Numbered from the stretch's first letter, positions 1 to 8,483 are shown. The stretch: DNA of 24,708 nt from Candidatus Bathyarchaeota archaeon (GCA_026394315.1 JAPKYM010000190.1:1-24708), one strand, 5' to 3'. Notes: generated by a model not told the origin, from the sequence alone. Translations and numbers: made by a program.

Positions 1-1
1 C

Positions 2-1600
2 TGCCGCTTCCTCAACGGCCTTATTCCTCACTTCTATACTGGTGATCTGAAAGGCAAAGTCATTGTAAGAGGAATGGACACAGCCGACTATCCTCCAGAG
101 ATTCTCTGCGGACACGTAGGTCTCATCTTTGATAACCCTTCAAATCAACTCTTTAATCTCACAGTATTTGACGAGATAGCTTTTGGCCCTGAAAACCTTT
201 GCATACCAGCCGATAAGATTAGAGAAATTGTTGCTGACGCATTGAAATTCTGTCGACTCGAAACCTATGTCAACAAGACCCCTCATCACCTTTCAGGAGG
301 AGAGCAGCAAGCATGTGCTCTCGCCTCAATAATGTCCATGAGACCTCAGATCTATGTTCTGGATGAACCCACAGCAAATCTCGACCCCTACGGCACAGAC
401 CTTGTACTACAGAGGATAGAGGAACTCTTCCGGTCTGAGAAAAAGACAGGCGTAATGGTGGAACACAAACTTGAGCGAGTTGCGAGACTAGCCGACCGTA
501 TGATAGTCCTTGACCAAGGGAGAGTAGTCCTTGAAGGATCGCCAAGAGAGGTTATGCAATCTGTAGACGAGCTTTTGCGACTTGGACTTAAGGTCCCTCA
601 GGTTACACAGCTGGCTCATCGCCTTCGCATGAAAGGTGTCAACATTCAGAGTCTACCAACGCAAGTGGAAGAGGGTGTTGAAATTCTCTCGAAATTGTTT
701 GATCAAGGAAGATTAAGGGTATCCAAGCAGGAAGCTGAACGGAAGGACAATTCTGGAGCAAGAACTCAACCTGAAAAGGAGGTTCTGGTAGATTGCCAAG
801 ATATCTGGTATAAATATCCCGATGGGACTGAAGCGCTCAAGGGTGTAAATCTCAAAGTGTACAAAGGCGACTTCCTCGGCCTAATAGGAAAGAACGGGTC
901 AGGGAAAACAACTCTGGCAAAGATCATAAAAGGCATATACACCTCCAGCCGAGGCAGAGTGCTGATTTCCGGAGAGGACCTCACTGAGAAGACTGGGATC
1001 GAACGCGCAAAGACCGTTGGATATGTCTTCCAGAACCCAGACGACCAAATTTTTTGCAGAACCGTCCGAGATGAGATTGCCTTCGGCCTAAAGTACATGA
1101 AGTTGCCAAAGCCTGAGGTAGAGAGACTAGTCAACAAGGCCGCCAGTACAATGGAGCTTGAGGAATATTTAGGCTCCAACCCCTTCAATCTAAGTCAGGG
1201 ACTCAGACAACGAGTGGCAATAGCATCAATGCTAGTCTTTGAACCCGAAGTATTCATAATCGATGAGCCAACAACGGGTCAAGATTTTGCACGTGCAAAG
1301 ATCATAATGGATGTCACCGAGGCTTTACACCGGGCTGGCATCACAATATTGATAGTAACACACGACATGGAGCTTATCGCTGAGTATGCCAATAGGTTGG
1401 CAGTCATGAAGGGGGGAAGCATACTTCTGGAAGGTTCCACCAAGGAAGTTTTCTCGAAGCCAGAGATTCTAGTAGAATCTTCTCTGAAGCCCCCACAAAT
1501 AACAATCCTAGGACAGGCTCTCACAAAATACGGAACTCCCCCTGATGTTCTCACTATCGACGAAATGGAGAAGACGCTGACAATCAGCCAAGGCAGCTGA
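2..1600 (+). CDS. ECF transporter ATPase, fused double ABC domain (5' partial)
   Basis: This is the cytoplasmic energising subunit of an energy-coupling factor (ECF) vitamin/metal importer, with two ABC ATPase domains in one chain. The frame is open back to base 2, so the true start and the first Walker A lie upstream of the window; the internal ATG at 74 is not the start. Domain 1 keeps the Q-loop region, the signature LSGGEQQ and Walker B VLDEPTANLD. Domain 2 has Walker A GKNGSGKTT near base 890, signature LSQGLRQR near 1190, Walker B FIIDEPTTG and the switch His in VTHDME. Two domains in one chain correspond to EcfA1 plus EcfA2. EcfT follows after about 34 bases, so they form an operon; an S-component is not visible and may lie upstream. 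The substrate cannot be read from the sequence. Cobalamin or cobalt would suit the corrinoid proteins downstream, but that is only inference. Confidence 0.93.
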   Translation, partial: CRFLNGLIPHFYTGDLKGKVIVRGMDTADYPPEILCGHVGLIFDNPSNQLFNLTVFDEIAFGPENLCIPADKIREIVADALKFCRLETYVNKTPHHLSGGEQQACALASIMSMRPQIYVLDEPTANLDPYGTDLVLQRIEELFRSEKKTGVMVEHKLERVARLADRMIVLDQGRVVLEGSPREVMQSVDELLRLGLKVPQVTQLAHRLRMKGVNIQSLPTQVEEGVEILSKLFDQGRLRVSKQEAERKDNSGARTQPEKEVLVDCQDIWYKYPDGTEALKGVNLKVYKGDFLGLIGKNGSGKTTLAKIIKGIYTSSRGRVLISGEDLTEKTGIERAKTVGYVFQNPDDQIFCRTVRDEIAFGLKYMKLPKPEVERLVNKAASTMELEEYLGSNPFNLSQGLRQRVAIASMLVFEPEVFIIDEPTTGQDFARAKIIMDVTEALHRAGITILIVTHDMELIAEYANRLAVMKGGSILLEGSTKEVFSKPEILVESSLKPPQITILGQALTKYGTPPDVLTIDEMEKTLTISQGS

Positions 1601-1634
1601 TCTAAAGTACAATATGGTCTAGGTGAAAAGTAAA

Positions 1635-2522
1635 ATGTCATCTTTCGGATGGTTAAAAGAAGAATTCGGACTCTACAGAGAACGTGACACAATAATACAT
1701 AACCTCGATCCTCGAGTCAAATTCATGTGGCTAATGGTAGTAGGTATAGTCATCATAATCTTCAAAGACCCAATCTGGATGCTCCTATTCTCGATTCCAG
1801 CCTTCGGCCTAGTCAGCAGAATGGCAAAGCTAACCTGGAAAGACTACAGGCCGCTAGTCTTTCCAGTATTCTCAATATGCCTCATTTCGTTCTTGGTCAA
1901 TCAATGGCTTTTCTTTGGCCATGAGCACTTCCTCTTCTACATGATTCCAAACTTAGGGATCATAGGTCCTGCTATCCCGATCAGTCTAGAGTCTCTAATG
2001 CATGCTTCATCCATAGTGGCTAGGATCCCACTTCTAATGGGTCCTGTCAGAGTATTCATAGGAACCACTTCTGTAAAGGACTTGGCGAACGGATTCACAA
2101 AAATGAAAATCCCTCCAGAGATAACAATGTCAATATCGATCGCGATGGGTTACCTTCCAGTATTGCTTGCACAACTCCGCTCAGTCATGGAGTCTCAAAT
2201 GGCCAGAGGCTACTCATTCGAATCTGGAACAAAAAACCCTATCAGAGCCTTGCGGCAGTTTACGCCCCTTATGATTCCTCTCGTTACTCGATCCATAATT
2301 CGTGCCGAGTTTCTCGCGGCAGCCATGGTCTGCAGAGGATTCGAGTATGATCCACAACACCGAACATACCTTAAAGAAGTCAAGCTGAACAGAACCGACA
2401 AGATCGCCTTGGCCCTTATCACTTCAGCTCTGGTAATATCAATAATCGCTACGGTAATGGGATGGGCGAGGTACCAAGCCTTCACGTTACCACTTGCCAA
2501 GAGAATACTCGGAATAGTGTAG
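1635..2522 (+). CDS. ecfT: ECF transporter transmembrane subunit EcfT
   Basis: This is the membrane T-component that couples the ATPases to the substrate-binding S-component. From ATG 1635 it has 295 residues, with hydrophobic segments around residues 31-62, 73-94, 103-140 and 245-270. The two short coupling motifs expected of EcfT are visible: MARG at 189-192 and the degenerate MVCRG at 231-235, where Cys replaces the usual Ala. An upstream in-frame GTG at 1623 lies inside the AGGTGA Shine-Dalgarno (1621-1626). That sequence sits eight bases before ATG 1635, so 1635 is preferred. The gene directly follows the double ATPase and shares its strand. Confidence 0.92.
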   Translation: MSSFGWLKEEFGLYRERDTIIHNLDPRVKFMWLMVVGIVIIIFKDPIWMLLFSIPAFGLVSRMAKLTWKDYRPLVFPVFSICLISFLVNQWLFFGHEHFLFYMIPNLGIIGPAIPISLESLMHASSIVARIPLLMGPVRVFIGTTSVKDLANGFTKMKIPPEITMSISIAMGYLPVLLAQLRSVMESQMARGYSFESGTKNPIRALRQFTPLMIPLVTRSIIRAEFLAAAMVCRGFEYDPQHRTYLKEVKLNRTDKIALALITSALVISIIATVMGWARYQAFTLPLAKRILGIV

Positions 2523-2610
2523 TCATATACGGCTTAATGTGAGCCCTCCGATCCTCGTTTTGTTCATCTTTCTTAGGATACTTTATGGCTCACTTGCGGC
2601 ACCTACGGCA

Positions 2611-2637
2611 AGTAATATAACTGGATAGCCAGCTATC
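2611..2637 (+). promoter_or_regulatory. Possible TATA box and small palindrome upstream of the MttB-family gene
   Basis: The 140-base gap after ecfT contains the A/T-rich box AGTAATATAA (2611-2620), about 43 bases before the TTG start. It is followed by an inverted repeat GATAG-CCAG-CTATC (2624-2637). The spacing fits an archaeal promoter with a short leader that starts a methyltransferase transcript. This is seen by eye only. Confidence 0.3.
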
Positions 2638-2662
2638 TTCTGGCCAAATCAGGTGACGAACT

Positions 2663-4093
2663 TTGAAGCCGGTCCTAGAATTCTTGAGTACCGATGAGGT
2701 CTACGAGATACATCAAGCGTCCCTTGAGATCCTTGAACGTGTAGGAATGAAATTCGAGAACGTTGAGGCACAGCAAATTCTCAGAAACGCTGGAATCGAT
2801 GTTGATTCGAAAGGCGTTGCCAGATTCCATTCAGATACTGTTGAGGAGTATGTTAAGAAGGCTCCAAGATCTGTAGTATTAAGAGGAAGGGACCCCAAGA
2901 AAGACGTTTTTCTGAGAAATGGCCGAGTAACCTTTGCCTCCGGTACAGGTATGTATGTTATCGAAGGTAACAAGGCGAGAAAATCAACCTACCAAGACTG
3001 CTGTAATTGGGCAAGGTTGACAGATGCCATGAAGAACCTCGACTTCTCATGCGAGATACATTCAACAGATATGCCTTCTGAGTTGACTGACAGATACAAC
3101 TTCAAAGCTATGGCTATGAACACAACAAAACCATTCGTAGGAAGCTCACTCTCAAAAGCTGGGATATTTGATGAGATTGAGATGGCTTCTGCTATAGTTG
3201 GCGGGAAGGAGGAACTGAGAAAGAGACCAATCTGGTGGGCTGGCTATGCTGCAATTAGCCCTCTAACCTGGAGCGAGAACGCCTGTACAGTCTTCAAGGA
3301 GACTGCACCCTACAACATACCCGCATTTGTTGAAGGTGAGTCAGTCATAGGCGGTACTTCCGCAGTTACCGTAGCATCCACCCTAGCACAAACCAACGCT
3401 GAGGCATTAAGCGGCATCGTCTTTAATCAGATCATCAAGAAGGGACGGCCTTGCATTCTCAATCTGGGCTTTACTCATCCAATGGACATGAAGACCTGCC
3501 TAGCCCTGCATGGCAATGTTGTCGCTGGAATTGTGGCTGCCGCAGGTGCTCAACTGGCAAGATTTTATGGATTGCCTTCAGCAGCATGGATGGCAACAGA
3601 CTCCAAAACTCCAGACGCTCAATGCGGCTACGAGAAAGCTTTGACAGGGCTAATTCCAGCACTTGGACGAACAAGCCTCGTCTTTGGTATGGGACAGGCG
3701 GAATTCACATTCGCCGTAGACTTCGCAAAACTCATCATAGATGATGAAATCGTGACCCAAATAAGACGTACCCTTGACGGCGTAGAGGTTACCGACGAAA
3801 CACTGTGCTTGGAGGCGATTGAACGTGTAGGCATCGGAGGCAACTTCCTCTCACCAAAAGCCTGTGAGACCTTCAAGTTCATTCCCAAAGAAACCACAGA
3901 ACTTACGATTGGAGACAGAAATACCAGAGAGAAATGGCTGGAAGCTGGAGGAAAAGACATAGGTAAACGCGCGGAAGAAAAAGCGAAAGAGATTCTTGCA
4001 ACGCATGAACCTGAGCCCTTAGATCCAGATATAGTGAAGAAGTTAGATGCTATAATAGAAAATGCTAAAAGAAATCTTGGAAGGAAGGCATAA
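2663..4093 (+). CDS. MttB-family methylamine/betaine:corrinoid methyltransferase without pyrrolysine
   Basis: A 476-residue cytoplasmic enzyme of the trimethylamine methyltransferase family. Members move a methyl group from a (quaternary) amine to the cobalt of a partner corrinoid protein, here almost certainly the next gene. The run DSKTPDAQCGYEKALTGL (313-330) and the following PALGRTSLVFG match the region that carries pyrrolysine in methanogen MttB. The frame reads through with no amber codon, and the pyrrolysine position appears to be Leu339. This places the protein with the non-Pyl branch, whose characterised members demethylate glycine betaine, proline betaine or carnitine; the substrate cannot be told from sequence. 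The TTG start is supported by AGGTGA (2651-2656) six bases upstream. The stop is TAA, 19 bases before the corrinoid gene. Confidence 0.93.
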   Translation: MKPVLEFLSTDEVYEIHQASLEILERVGMKFENVEAQQILRNAGIDVDSKGVARFHSDTVEEYVKKAPRSVVLRGRDPKKDVFLRNGRVTFASGTGMYVIEGNKARKSTYQDCCNWARLTDAMKNLDFSCEIHSTDMPSELTDRYNFKAMAMNTTKPFVGSSLSKAGIFDEIEMASAIVGGKEELRKRPIWWAGYAAISPLTWSENACTVFKETAPYNIPAFVEGESVIGGTSAVTVASTLAQTNAEALSGIVFNQIIKKGRPCILNLGFTHPMDMKTCLALHGNVVAGIVAAAGAQLARFYGLPSAAWMATDSKTPDAQCGYEKALTGLIPALGRTSLVFGMGQAEFTFAVDFAKLIIDDEIVTQIRRTLDGVEVTDETLCLEAIERVGIGGNFLSPKACETFKFIPKETTELTIGDRNTREKWLEAGGKDIGKRAEEKAKEILATHEPEPLDPDIVKKLDAIIENAKRNLGRKA

Positions 4094-4112
4094 GAGGAAT
4101 AGGTGAAAAATA

Positions 4113-4769
4113 GTGTCCACTATTGACACGAATCTTGAGAAACTATCAAAGTCAGTCATGGATGGAGACATAGACACAGTGAAGTTTCTAGTCAAAGAAT
4201 CGCTGAAGAACGGCGTGAACCCTCTTGAGATCGTGGATAAGGGACTGGCGAAAGGCATACGGACTGTAGGCGAAAGATACGGCAAAGGAGAGATATTCCT
4301 CACAGAGCTTCTCATGGGTGCCGAGGCAATGAAAGTCGGAATGGAGATCATTAGTCCCGAAATCAAGAAGCAAAAAAAAGAATTGAAAAAAGTAGGCTCA
4401 ATCATTATTGGGACTGTAGCTGGCGACATTCATGACTTGGGCAAGAATATCGTAGCTGCCTTGTTCTCAGCGCACGGATTTGACGTAGTAGATCTCGGAG
4501 TTGATGTCCCTGACCAGAAATTCATTGACAAAGTCAAGGAGATTAAACCCAACATTTTAGGCCTCTCAGCCCTGATGACTTCAACAATACCAAAACAACG
4601 CGAACTAATCAACCTACTGAAATCATCTGGCCTCAGAGACAAAGTGAAGGTTATGATAGGTGGAGCAGCGGTTAACGAAGACTATGCCCGCGATATTGGA
4701 GCTGACGGCTACGCTGAGAACGCGAATGACGCCGTAGTAAAGGCTAAGACACTGGTTGTGAGCCCCTAA
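4113..4769 (+). CDS. Methyltransferase corrinoid protein (MttC/MtbC family)
   Basis: A 218-residue cobalamin-carrying protein that accepts the methyl group from the MttB-family enzyme and offers it to a second methyltransferase. The N-terminal four-helix cap domain covers about residues 5-90. The Rossmann-like B12 domain follows, with DIHDLGKN at 105-112, where His107 is the lower cobalt ligand. The downstream cofactor-binding segments are GLSALMTST (150-158) and GGAAVNEDYARDIGADGY (183-200). The GTG start is set by AGGTGA at 4101-4106 with six bases spacing. It lies 19 bases behind the methyltransferase gene, clearly one operon. Length is usual for the family. Confidence 0.95.
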   Translation: MSTIDTNLEKLSKSVMDGDIDTVKFLVKESLKNGVNPLEIVDKGLAKGIRTVGERYGKGEIFLTELLMGAEAMKVGMEIISPEIKKQKKELKKVGSIIIGTVAGDIHDLGKNIVAALFSAHGFDVVDLGVDVPDQKFIDKVKEIKPNILGLSALMTSTIPKQRELINLLKSSGLRDKVKVMIGGAAVNEDYARDIGADGYAENANDAVVKAKTLVVSP

Positions 4770-4827
4770 GCTCAACCTATTCTTGTTCTCTCTGTTTTCG
4801 AGAAGGGGCCCTCTAGACTCCAGAAAC

Positions 4828-5253
4828 TTACTCAATATTAACTAGGCTAATGCCCTGGGCCAACGGAGTCTCCCCTTCGAGTTGCTTAGCTGTTAGAGTT
4901 ACAGTTTCCACACCGGTTCCTTTGATCAAGATCTCAGCGACACCTCGCTCAAGACGAATGCTGAGTCGCTGGGACCACACTACTCCAGATTCACCTTTCA
5001 AACCAATTGAAGAGTTCTCTAGCGACAGAATTGTAAACTCGATAAGATCCTGCCTTGTCTTCATAACCTCTCCGTTATTATTGACCGCTTGAATCTTCAA
5101 AGAAGCCACTTGATCTTTGGACAGCTGGGACGGAACCACTATTACCAATCTGTTTGGTTGGGAAACTGTAGGCTTCATTTGAGAATAATATAGCATCATT
5201 CCAAAGATCGAGAGCAAGATTAGTGCTGCTAATGTTACCTTGGCTGTTTCCAA
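4828..5253 (-). CDS. Membrane-anchored small Ig-like protein, paralogue A
   Basis: I do not recognise a named family. The protein has one N-terminal membrane segment (about residues 5-23) and one predicted all-beta domain outside the membrane. It contains the family motifs RLVIVVPS, AVNNNGEV, RQDLIEF, VWSQRLSIRLERG and EGETPL. Five relatives lie at 18.4-21.1 kb; the closest is the protein at 18868-19332. The annotated start is TTG at 5253, but similarity to that paralogue continues upstream through codons reading IRFDL. The open frame runs back to a TAG without an ATG, GTG or TTG, so the natural start may be a rare codon or may have been lost by an indel in the C5 run at 5273-5277. A cell-surface binding or scaffold role is inference. 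Confidence 0.7.
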   Translation of the reverse strand: METAKVTLAALILLSIFGMMLYYSQMKPTVSQPNRLVIVVPSQLSKDQVASLKIQAVNNNGEVMKTRQDLIEFTILSLENSSIGLKGESGVVWSQRLSIRLERGVAEILIKGTGVETVTLTAKQLEGETPLAQGISLVNIE

Positions 5254-5311
5254 GTCAAACCGGATTGCGTTAGCCCCCTCCCACTATGGACCGTAAATCA
5301 GGTTGGATCTT

Positions 5312-5845
5312 CTAGTTTGAAGCTTGTATGACATAGGGCATCAGAGATTCCAGACTGTCCACATCTTCAAGGATAGTCTGTAACACCTCCAGCCCTTTAC
5401 CGCCTAGGGATCCAAGCTTGCTATCAAGGTACTGTATGTATTCCAAGAGATTGATCTTGAATCGTGAGTGTGCAGTCTGAATTTCTTGAATGACATTCAT
5501 ATCACGACTTGCCTTCATCCTCTCAATAGCCTCCAAAGTCGAGAGAGCAAACTCATGCAGTTCCGAAATTGAGTCAGGAATATGTGTATCTCCTGTTGGG
5601 TCAGCCTCAATGATATCAGAGACAACCTTCTTCTCAAGACTAATTTCGTCTTCCAAACTACGGAAGATGTCTATTTGGAATTTCATTTCCTTCTGAATGT
5701 TCAAAACGTACTGTAACCACAGGCTTCTGTTTTCACTAACAATTTCTGATTGATCAGTCAAAGCCTTTACAATTTCTTTTAGTTTATCAAGCGTCTCGGG
5801 CTTGCCCTTTCTGGCTCCAGATGTGTCTTTCTGCTGCAATTGCAT
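5312..5845 (-). CDS. Orphan helical protein of unknown function
   Basis: Not recognised. The product (about 177 residues from ATG 5845) is rich in Glu, Lys, Leu and Ile, has no Cys, no signal peptide and no membrane segment, and should be almost entirely alpha-helical with coiled-coil stretches. GTG 5857 is also in frame, but it overlaps AGGTG, which sits nine bases before ATG 5845, so the ATG is preferred. An A/T-rich stretch just upstream (near 5868-5876) could be a TATA box, giving a short leader. It lies behind paralogue A's promoter side on the same strand, 58 bases away. No function can be assigned. Confidence 0.6.
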   Translation of the reverse strand: MQLQQKDTSGARKGKPETLDKLKEIVKALTDQSEIVSENRSLWLQYVLNIQKEMKFQIDIFRSLEDEISLEKKVVSDIIEADPTGDTHIPDSISELHEFALSTLEAIERMKASRDMNVIQEIQTAHSRFKINLLEYIQYLDSKLGSLGGKGLEVLQTILEDVDSLESLMPYVIQASN

Positions 5846-5980
5846 AACCACAAACACCTAGTAACACAAGTTTATTTCAACTTTGTCGAGAGGCTTCGAA
5901 TGCAGTGGCACCTGTCTTCGATACTGGTTGTTCAAAAACTCTAAATGTAGAAGCAGAACTACGGATGAGAATGATATTAG

Positions 5981-6400
5981 TTGCCACCCATAGAGTACCT
6001 TTCCAGATCTCCAGGGCTGGGGTTGCCAAATGGCCCATATGATTTCCGTAAGGAAATAGTCGAAAGCACAGTACTGTCAAGAAGAGCTGGCAACTACTCA
6101 ATAGGATACACCCCTCCTATGGGAGCAGGATTTGTTCCGAAGATTGTGGGGGGCTCAGATGAGGACCTACAACAAGAACTTTTACAACAACTTGACATAG
6201 CGGCAAGAAGGGGTTACGACAAATTTGTTTTCAAATACGTGAATTCTCCTGAGGAACGATTCGAACACGAGTGTCTTAACTATCACAGTTTCCAGCAACA
6301 ACTAGACAATAAACAGCATCCACAACCTCCTGCCGGAACCAAGCTCAGTTGTCCAGACAGGGTATGTGAGTTGTTCTTTCAACACACTAATGATAAGTAA
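5981..6400 (+). CDS. Conserved hypothetical protein, possibly GIY-YIG-like
   Basis: A 139-residue soluble protein. It recalls a little-studied family with a GIY-YIG-like core: GNYSIGY (38-43), then FVPKIVGGSDEDL (51-63), a middle segment with E96 and YHSF, the run LDNKQHP (108-114), and a C-terminal Cys pair (C124, C129). In the relatives I recall, the second motif reads YVGRSD, so Tyr and Arg, both important in GIY-YIG nucleases, are here Ile and Gly. This suggests a non-nuclease or decayed version. An in-frame TAG immediately precedes TTG 5981, so the start must be there or further in; the conserved-looking N-terminus favours 5981. The family call is from memory and tentative. Confidence 0.55.
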   Translation: MPPIEYLSRSPGLGLPNGPYDFRKEIVESTVLSRRAGNYSIGYTPPMGAGFVPKIVGGSDEDLQQELLQQLDIAARRGYDKFVFKYVNSPEERFEHECLNYHSFQQQLDNKQHPQPPAGTKLSCPDRVCELFFQHTNDK

Positions 6401-6444
6401 GAGACAACTTTGGTCAAATCAACAGAATCATTTGGGTGCAAAAT

Positions 6445-7485
6445 TTGACTCCAAGAGAGAGATGGATGATAGCTGTCGACCATAGAGAGCCAGACAGGGT
6501 TCCAGTAGCATTCTTACGCTCTACGTATGATGCTACAAGATTGAATCTTGATGTGAAGGAGTATCTCCTGGATCCCAAGACAAAACTAAACACCCAAATA
6601 GAATTGCACAAGCGCTTTCCTGATTGCGCCTTCATACCAAGTATATATCCCGACTTTGGAATGATAATAGAACCTTCAGCACTCGGCGCTGAAGTCAAGC
6701 TCTACAGCAACCAGCCTCCAAAGTGTCTTCCTTTCATCAAAACACTGGAACAAATTGACAGTCTTGAAGTTCCTGACCCTCAGCACGACGGATTTATGCC
6801 CAAGGCTCTGGACGCTTACAAGTACATGCTTGCAAACACACCGAAAGGATACAATGTTGATCTTCCTTTCGTCATGGGACCACTCTGCTTGGCTACTGAA
6901 TTGAGAGGACTAGGAGAAACTTTCTCAGACATGTTCAAGAATCCTTCTTCAGTACACAAGCTTTTGGAGATCTGCACTAAGACAGTAATTGAATACATAA
7001 AAGCCATGGAGCAGATTTCAGGGGGGGCCGAACATTTACTGCTTGCAGATGATATTGCAGGTCTGGTCTCAGCCAAGTTTGCATATGAATTCGGCTTCAA
7101 ATACATGAAAAGAATCTACGATACCTTCCCTGGCAAGATAAGGATCTACCACAACGACGCAAAGACCATGCACCTACTCGAGTATATACGAGATCTAGGA
7201 GTTCAACTCTTCAACTTCAGTTTCCAGAATGATCTTAAAGAAACAAAAGAAAGGATTGGAGACAAAGTCTGCCTGTGGGGTAATCTTGAGCCTATAGGTA
7301 TTTTCCGAACAGGTAAACCCGAAGACATTGTAGAGATCTGTAGACGGCAAATCGAGACGGCAGCACCCGGGGGAGGATATGTCCTTTCCACTGGCGCCGC
7401 GGTATATGGACCTGATAGTAGTATTGATGCAGTAGCGCAGGCAGCCAAGAAATATGGCATTTACCCTATCCGCAGAGCTTCATGA
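6445..7485 (+). CDS. UroD-family (MtaA/CmuA-like) methyltransferase
   Basis: A 346-residue TIM-barrel protein of the uroporphyrinogen decarboxylase superfamily. Near methylotrophy genes such proteins usually move methyl groups between a corrinoid protein and a carrier, rather than making haem. The start MTPRERW with HREPDRVPV at 13-21 is typical. TTG 6445 is preferred over GTG 6436 because GGGTG (6434-6438) sits six bases upstream of it. Other motifs are DDIAGL (202-207), IYHNDAK (234-240), WGNLEP (278-283) and YVLSTGAAVYGPDSS (312-326). MtaA-type enzymes bind zinc with HxC and a later Cys; here His236 is followed by Asn and Asp, and the late position reads STGAA, so both Cys are missing. The family is clear, the reaction is not. 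Partners in this window could be the corrinoid protein at 4113-4769 or MtrA. Confidence 0.85.
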   Translation: MTPRERWMIAVDHREPDRVPVAFLRSTYDATRLNLDVKEYLLDPKTKLNTQIELHKRFPDCAFIPSIYPDFGMIIEPSALGAEVKLYSNQPPKCLPFIKTLEQIDSLEVPDPQHDGFMPKALDAYKYMLANTPKGYNVDLPFVMGPLCLATELRGLGETFSDMFKNPSSVHKLLEICTKTVIEYIKAMEQISGGAEHLLLADDIAGLVSAKFAYEFGFKYMKRIYDTFPGKIRIYHNDAKTMHLLEYIRDLGVQLFNFSFQNDLKETKERIGDKVCLWGNLEPIGIFRTGKPEDIVEICRRQIETAAPGGGYVLSTGAAVYGPDSSIDAVAQAAKKYGIYPIRRAS

Positions 7486-7506
7486 CACATGCTGAATTCC
7501 TCTAGC

Positions 7507-7560
7507 CTAGCAGACTCCGCCCTTTCCCACTTTCTGTGTCGACCTCAACTCTATTCCAGT
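7507..7560 (-). pseudogene. Fossil of an acr3 C-terminus
   Basis: Read on the - strand, this stretch encodes GIELRSTQKVGKGGVC followed by a stop, against GIGLAPTQKVGKGGVC-stop at the end of the intact acr3 gene at 10133. That is 13 of 16 residues. At DNA level 7509-7539 matches 10135-10165 with one mismatch. It follows the arsM stop by 23 bases and has no upstream coding frame, so it is a remnant of a second acr3 copy. Confidence 0.75.
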
Positions 7561-7583
7561 CTAGCGCATGCGTTCAGGTGAAC

Positions 7584-8408
7584 TCAGCGCTTTGCCTGAA
7601 TGCTTATACTCACCACCGAATCCGCAATTCCTTTCACTTTCTCAGCCGTCAATCTTAGATTCTTCATGATCGTCTTTGCAGTTGGATCATTAGCCATCAA
7701 CTCGATCGGAAAGGATGTTTCATTTATGACCTTCACATTTTGAAATCCAGCTTTCTCAATCATAGCGATGTACTTATCTTTCATAATCGCCCCCGAAAGG
7801 CATCCAATATATGCTTCAATGCTTTTCCTTATGTAGTCAGGCAGCTCCCTCAATAGCACGATATCCGAGATCATTAGTCTTCCGCCGAGCGTGAGCACCC
7901 TGAAGGACTCTCTGAAGACTCTTTCTTTGTCAGGTGAGAGATTGATCACGCAATTCGAAATTATTACATCAACTGAAGCATCAGCGAGAGGCAGATTTTC
8001 AATCTCTCCAAGTCGGAACTCTACGTTCCTGTAGTTTCCTTTCTTTGCGTTTTCTTTAGCTTTTTTAATCATTTCAGGTGTCATGTCTACGCCGATGACT
8101 CTGCCTTTGTCACCTACCTTTTGTGCTGCGAGGAAGGAATCGAAACCTGCTCCCGAGCCAAGATCAAGAACTGTTTCTCCCTCTTTTAGGGAAGCGAGAG
8201 CGACGGGGTTACCGCAACCGAGACCTAGGTTTGCTCCTTCAGGTGCATTTTTGAGTTCTTCTTCTGTGTATCCTATCTTCCTACTAATGTCCTGAGTTAC
8301 GTCAACGCCTCCGCAACATGAGTTTACAGAACCGCAGCAGGAGCTCCCCTGTTCAGCTATCTTGGCGTAGCCTTCTCGAACAACTTTTTTTATTCTCTTA
8401 CTTTTCAT
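7584..8408 (-). CDS. arsM: Arsenite S-adenosylmethionine methyltransferase ArsM
   Basis: A 274-residue cytoplasmic class I methyltransferase that adds methyl groups from SAM to arsenite, giving volatile or exportable methylarsenicals. The SAM site is VLDLGSGAGFD (80-90), with VIGVDMT after beta-2. The conserved arsenic-binding cysteines are visible in GLGCG (C65), SNCVIN (C153) and GCLSGA (C203). Two Cys pairs, C24-C25 and C31-C32, lie in a Cys/Gly-rich N-terminal segment common in prokaryotic ArsM. It is the last intact gene of the - strand arsenic operon, about 75 bases behind the OsmC-like gene, and is followed by the acr3 fossil. Confidence 0.95.
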   Translation of the reverse strand: MKSKRIKKVVREGYAKIAEQGSSCCGSVNSCCGGVDVTQDISRKIGYTEEELKNAPEGANLGLGCGNPVALASLKEGETVLDLGSGAGFDSFLAAQKVGDKGRVIGVDMTPEMIKKAKENAKKGNYRNVEFRLGEIENLPLADASVDVIISNCVINLSPDKERVFRESFRVLTLGGRLMISDIVLLRELPDYIRKSIEAYIGCLSGAIMKDKYIAMIEKAGFQNVKVINETSFPIELMANDPTAKTIMKNLRLTAEKVKGIADSVVSISIQAKR

Positions 8409-8483
8409 CGCTAACTACTCTGAGGTCGTTTTCCAAATCATCTTGTGGTAGCATATTCCATTGTATTAGCCTGCCTATTCTCA

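Noticed and set aside
766..1188. 140-codon - strand ORF opposite the second ABC domain
   Set aside because: It is antisense to conserved ABC motifs, with no start site; a shadow.
3331..3700. Possible in-frame amber (pyrrolysine) codon in the MttB-family gene
   Set aside because: The frame is open throughout and the pyrrolysine position reads as Leu; the gene ends in TAA.
5880..5940. TTCGAA-type sequence resembling a tRNA T-loop
   Set aside because: No matching acceptor, D or anticodon stems could be found around it.
5877..6101. 74-codon - strand ORF
   Set aside because: It lies across the start of the + strand 139-residue gene, has low-complexity composition and no start site; it is a shadow frame.
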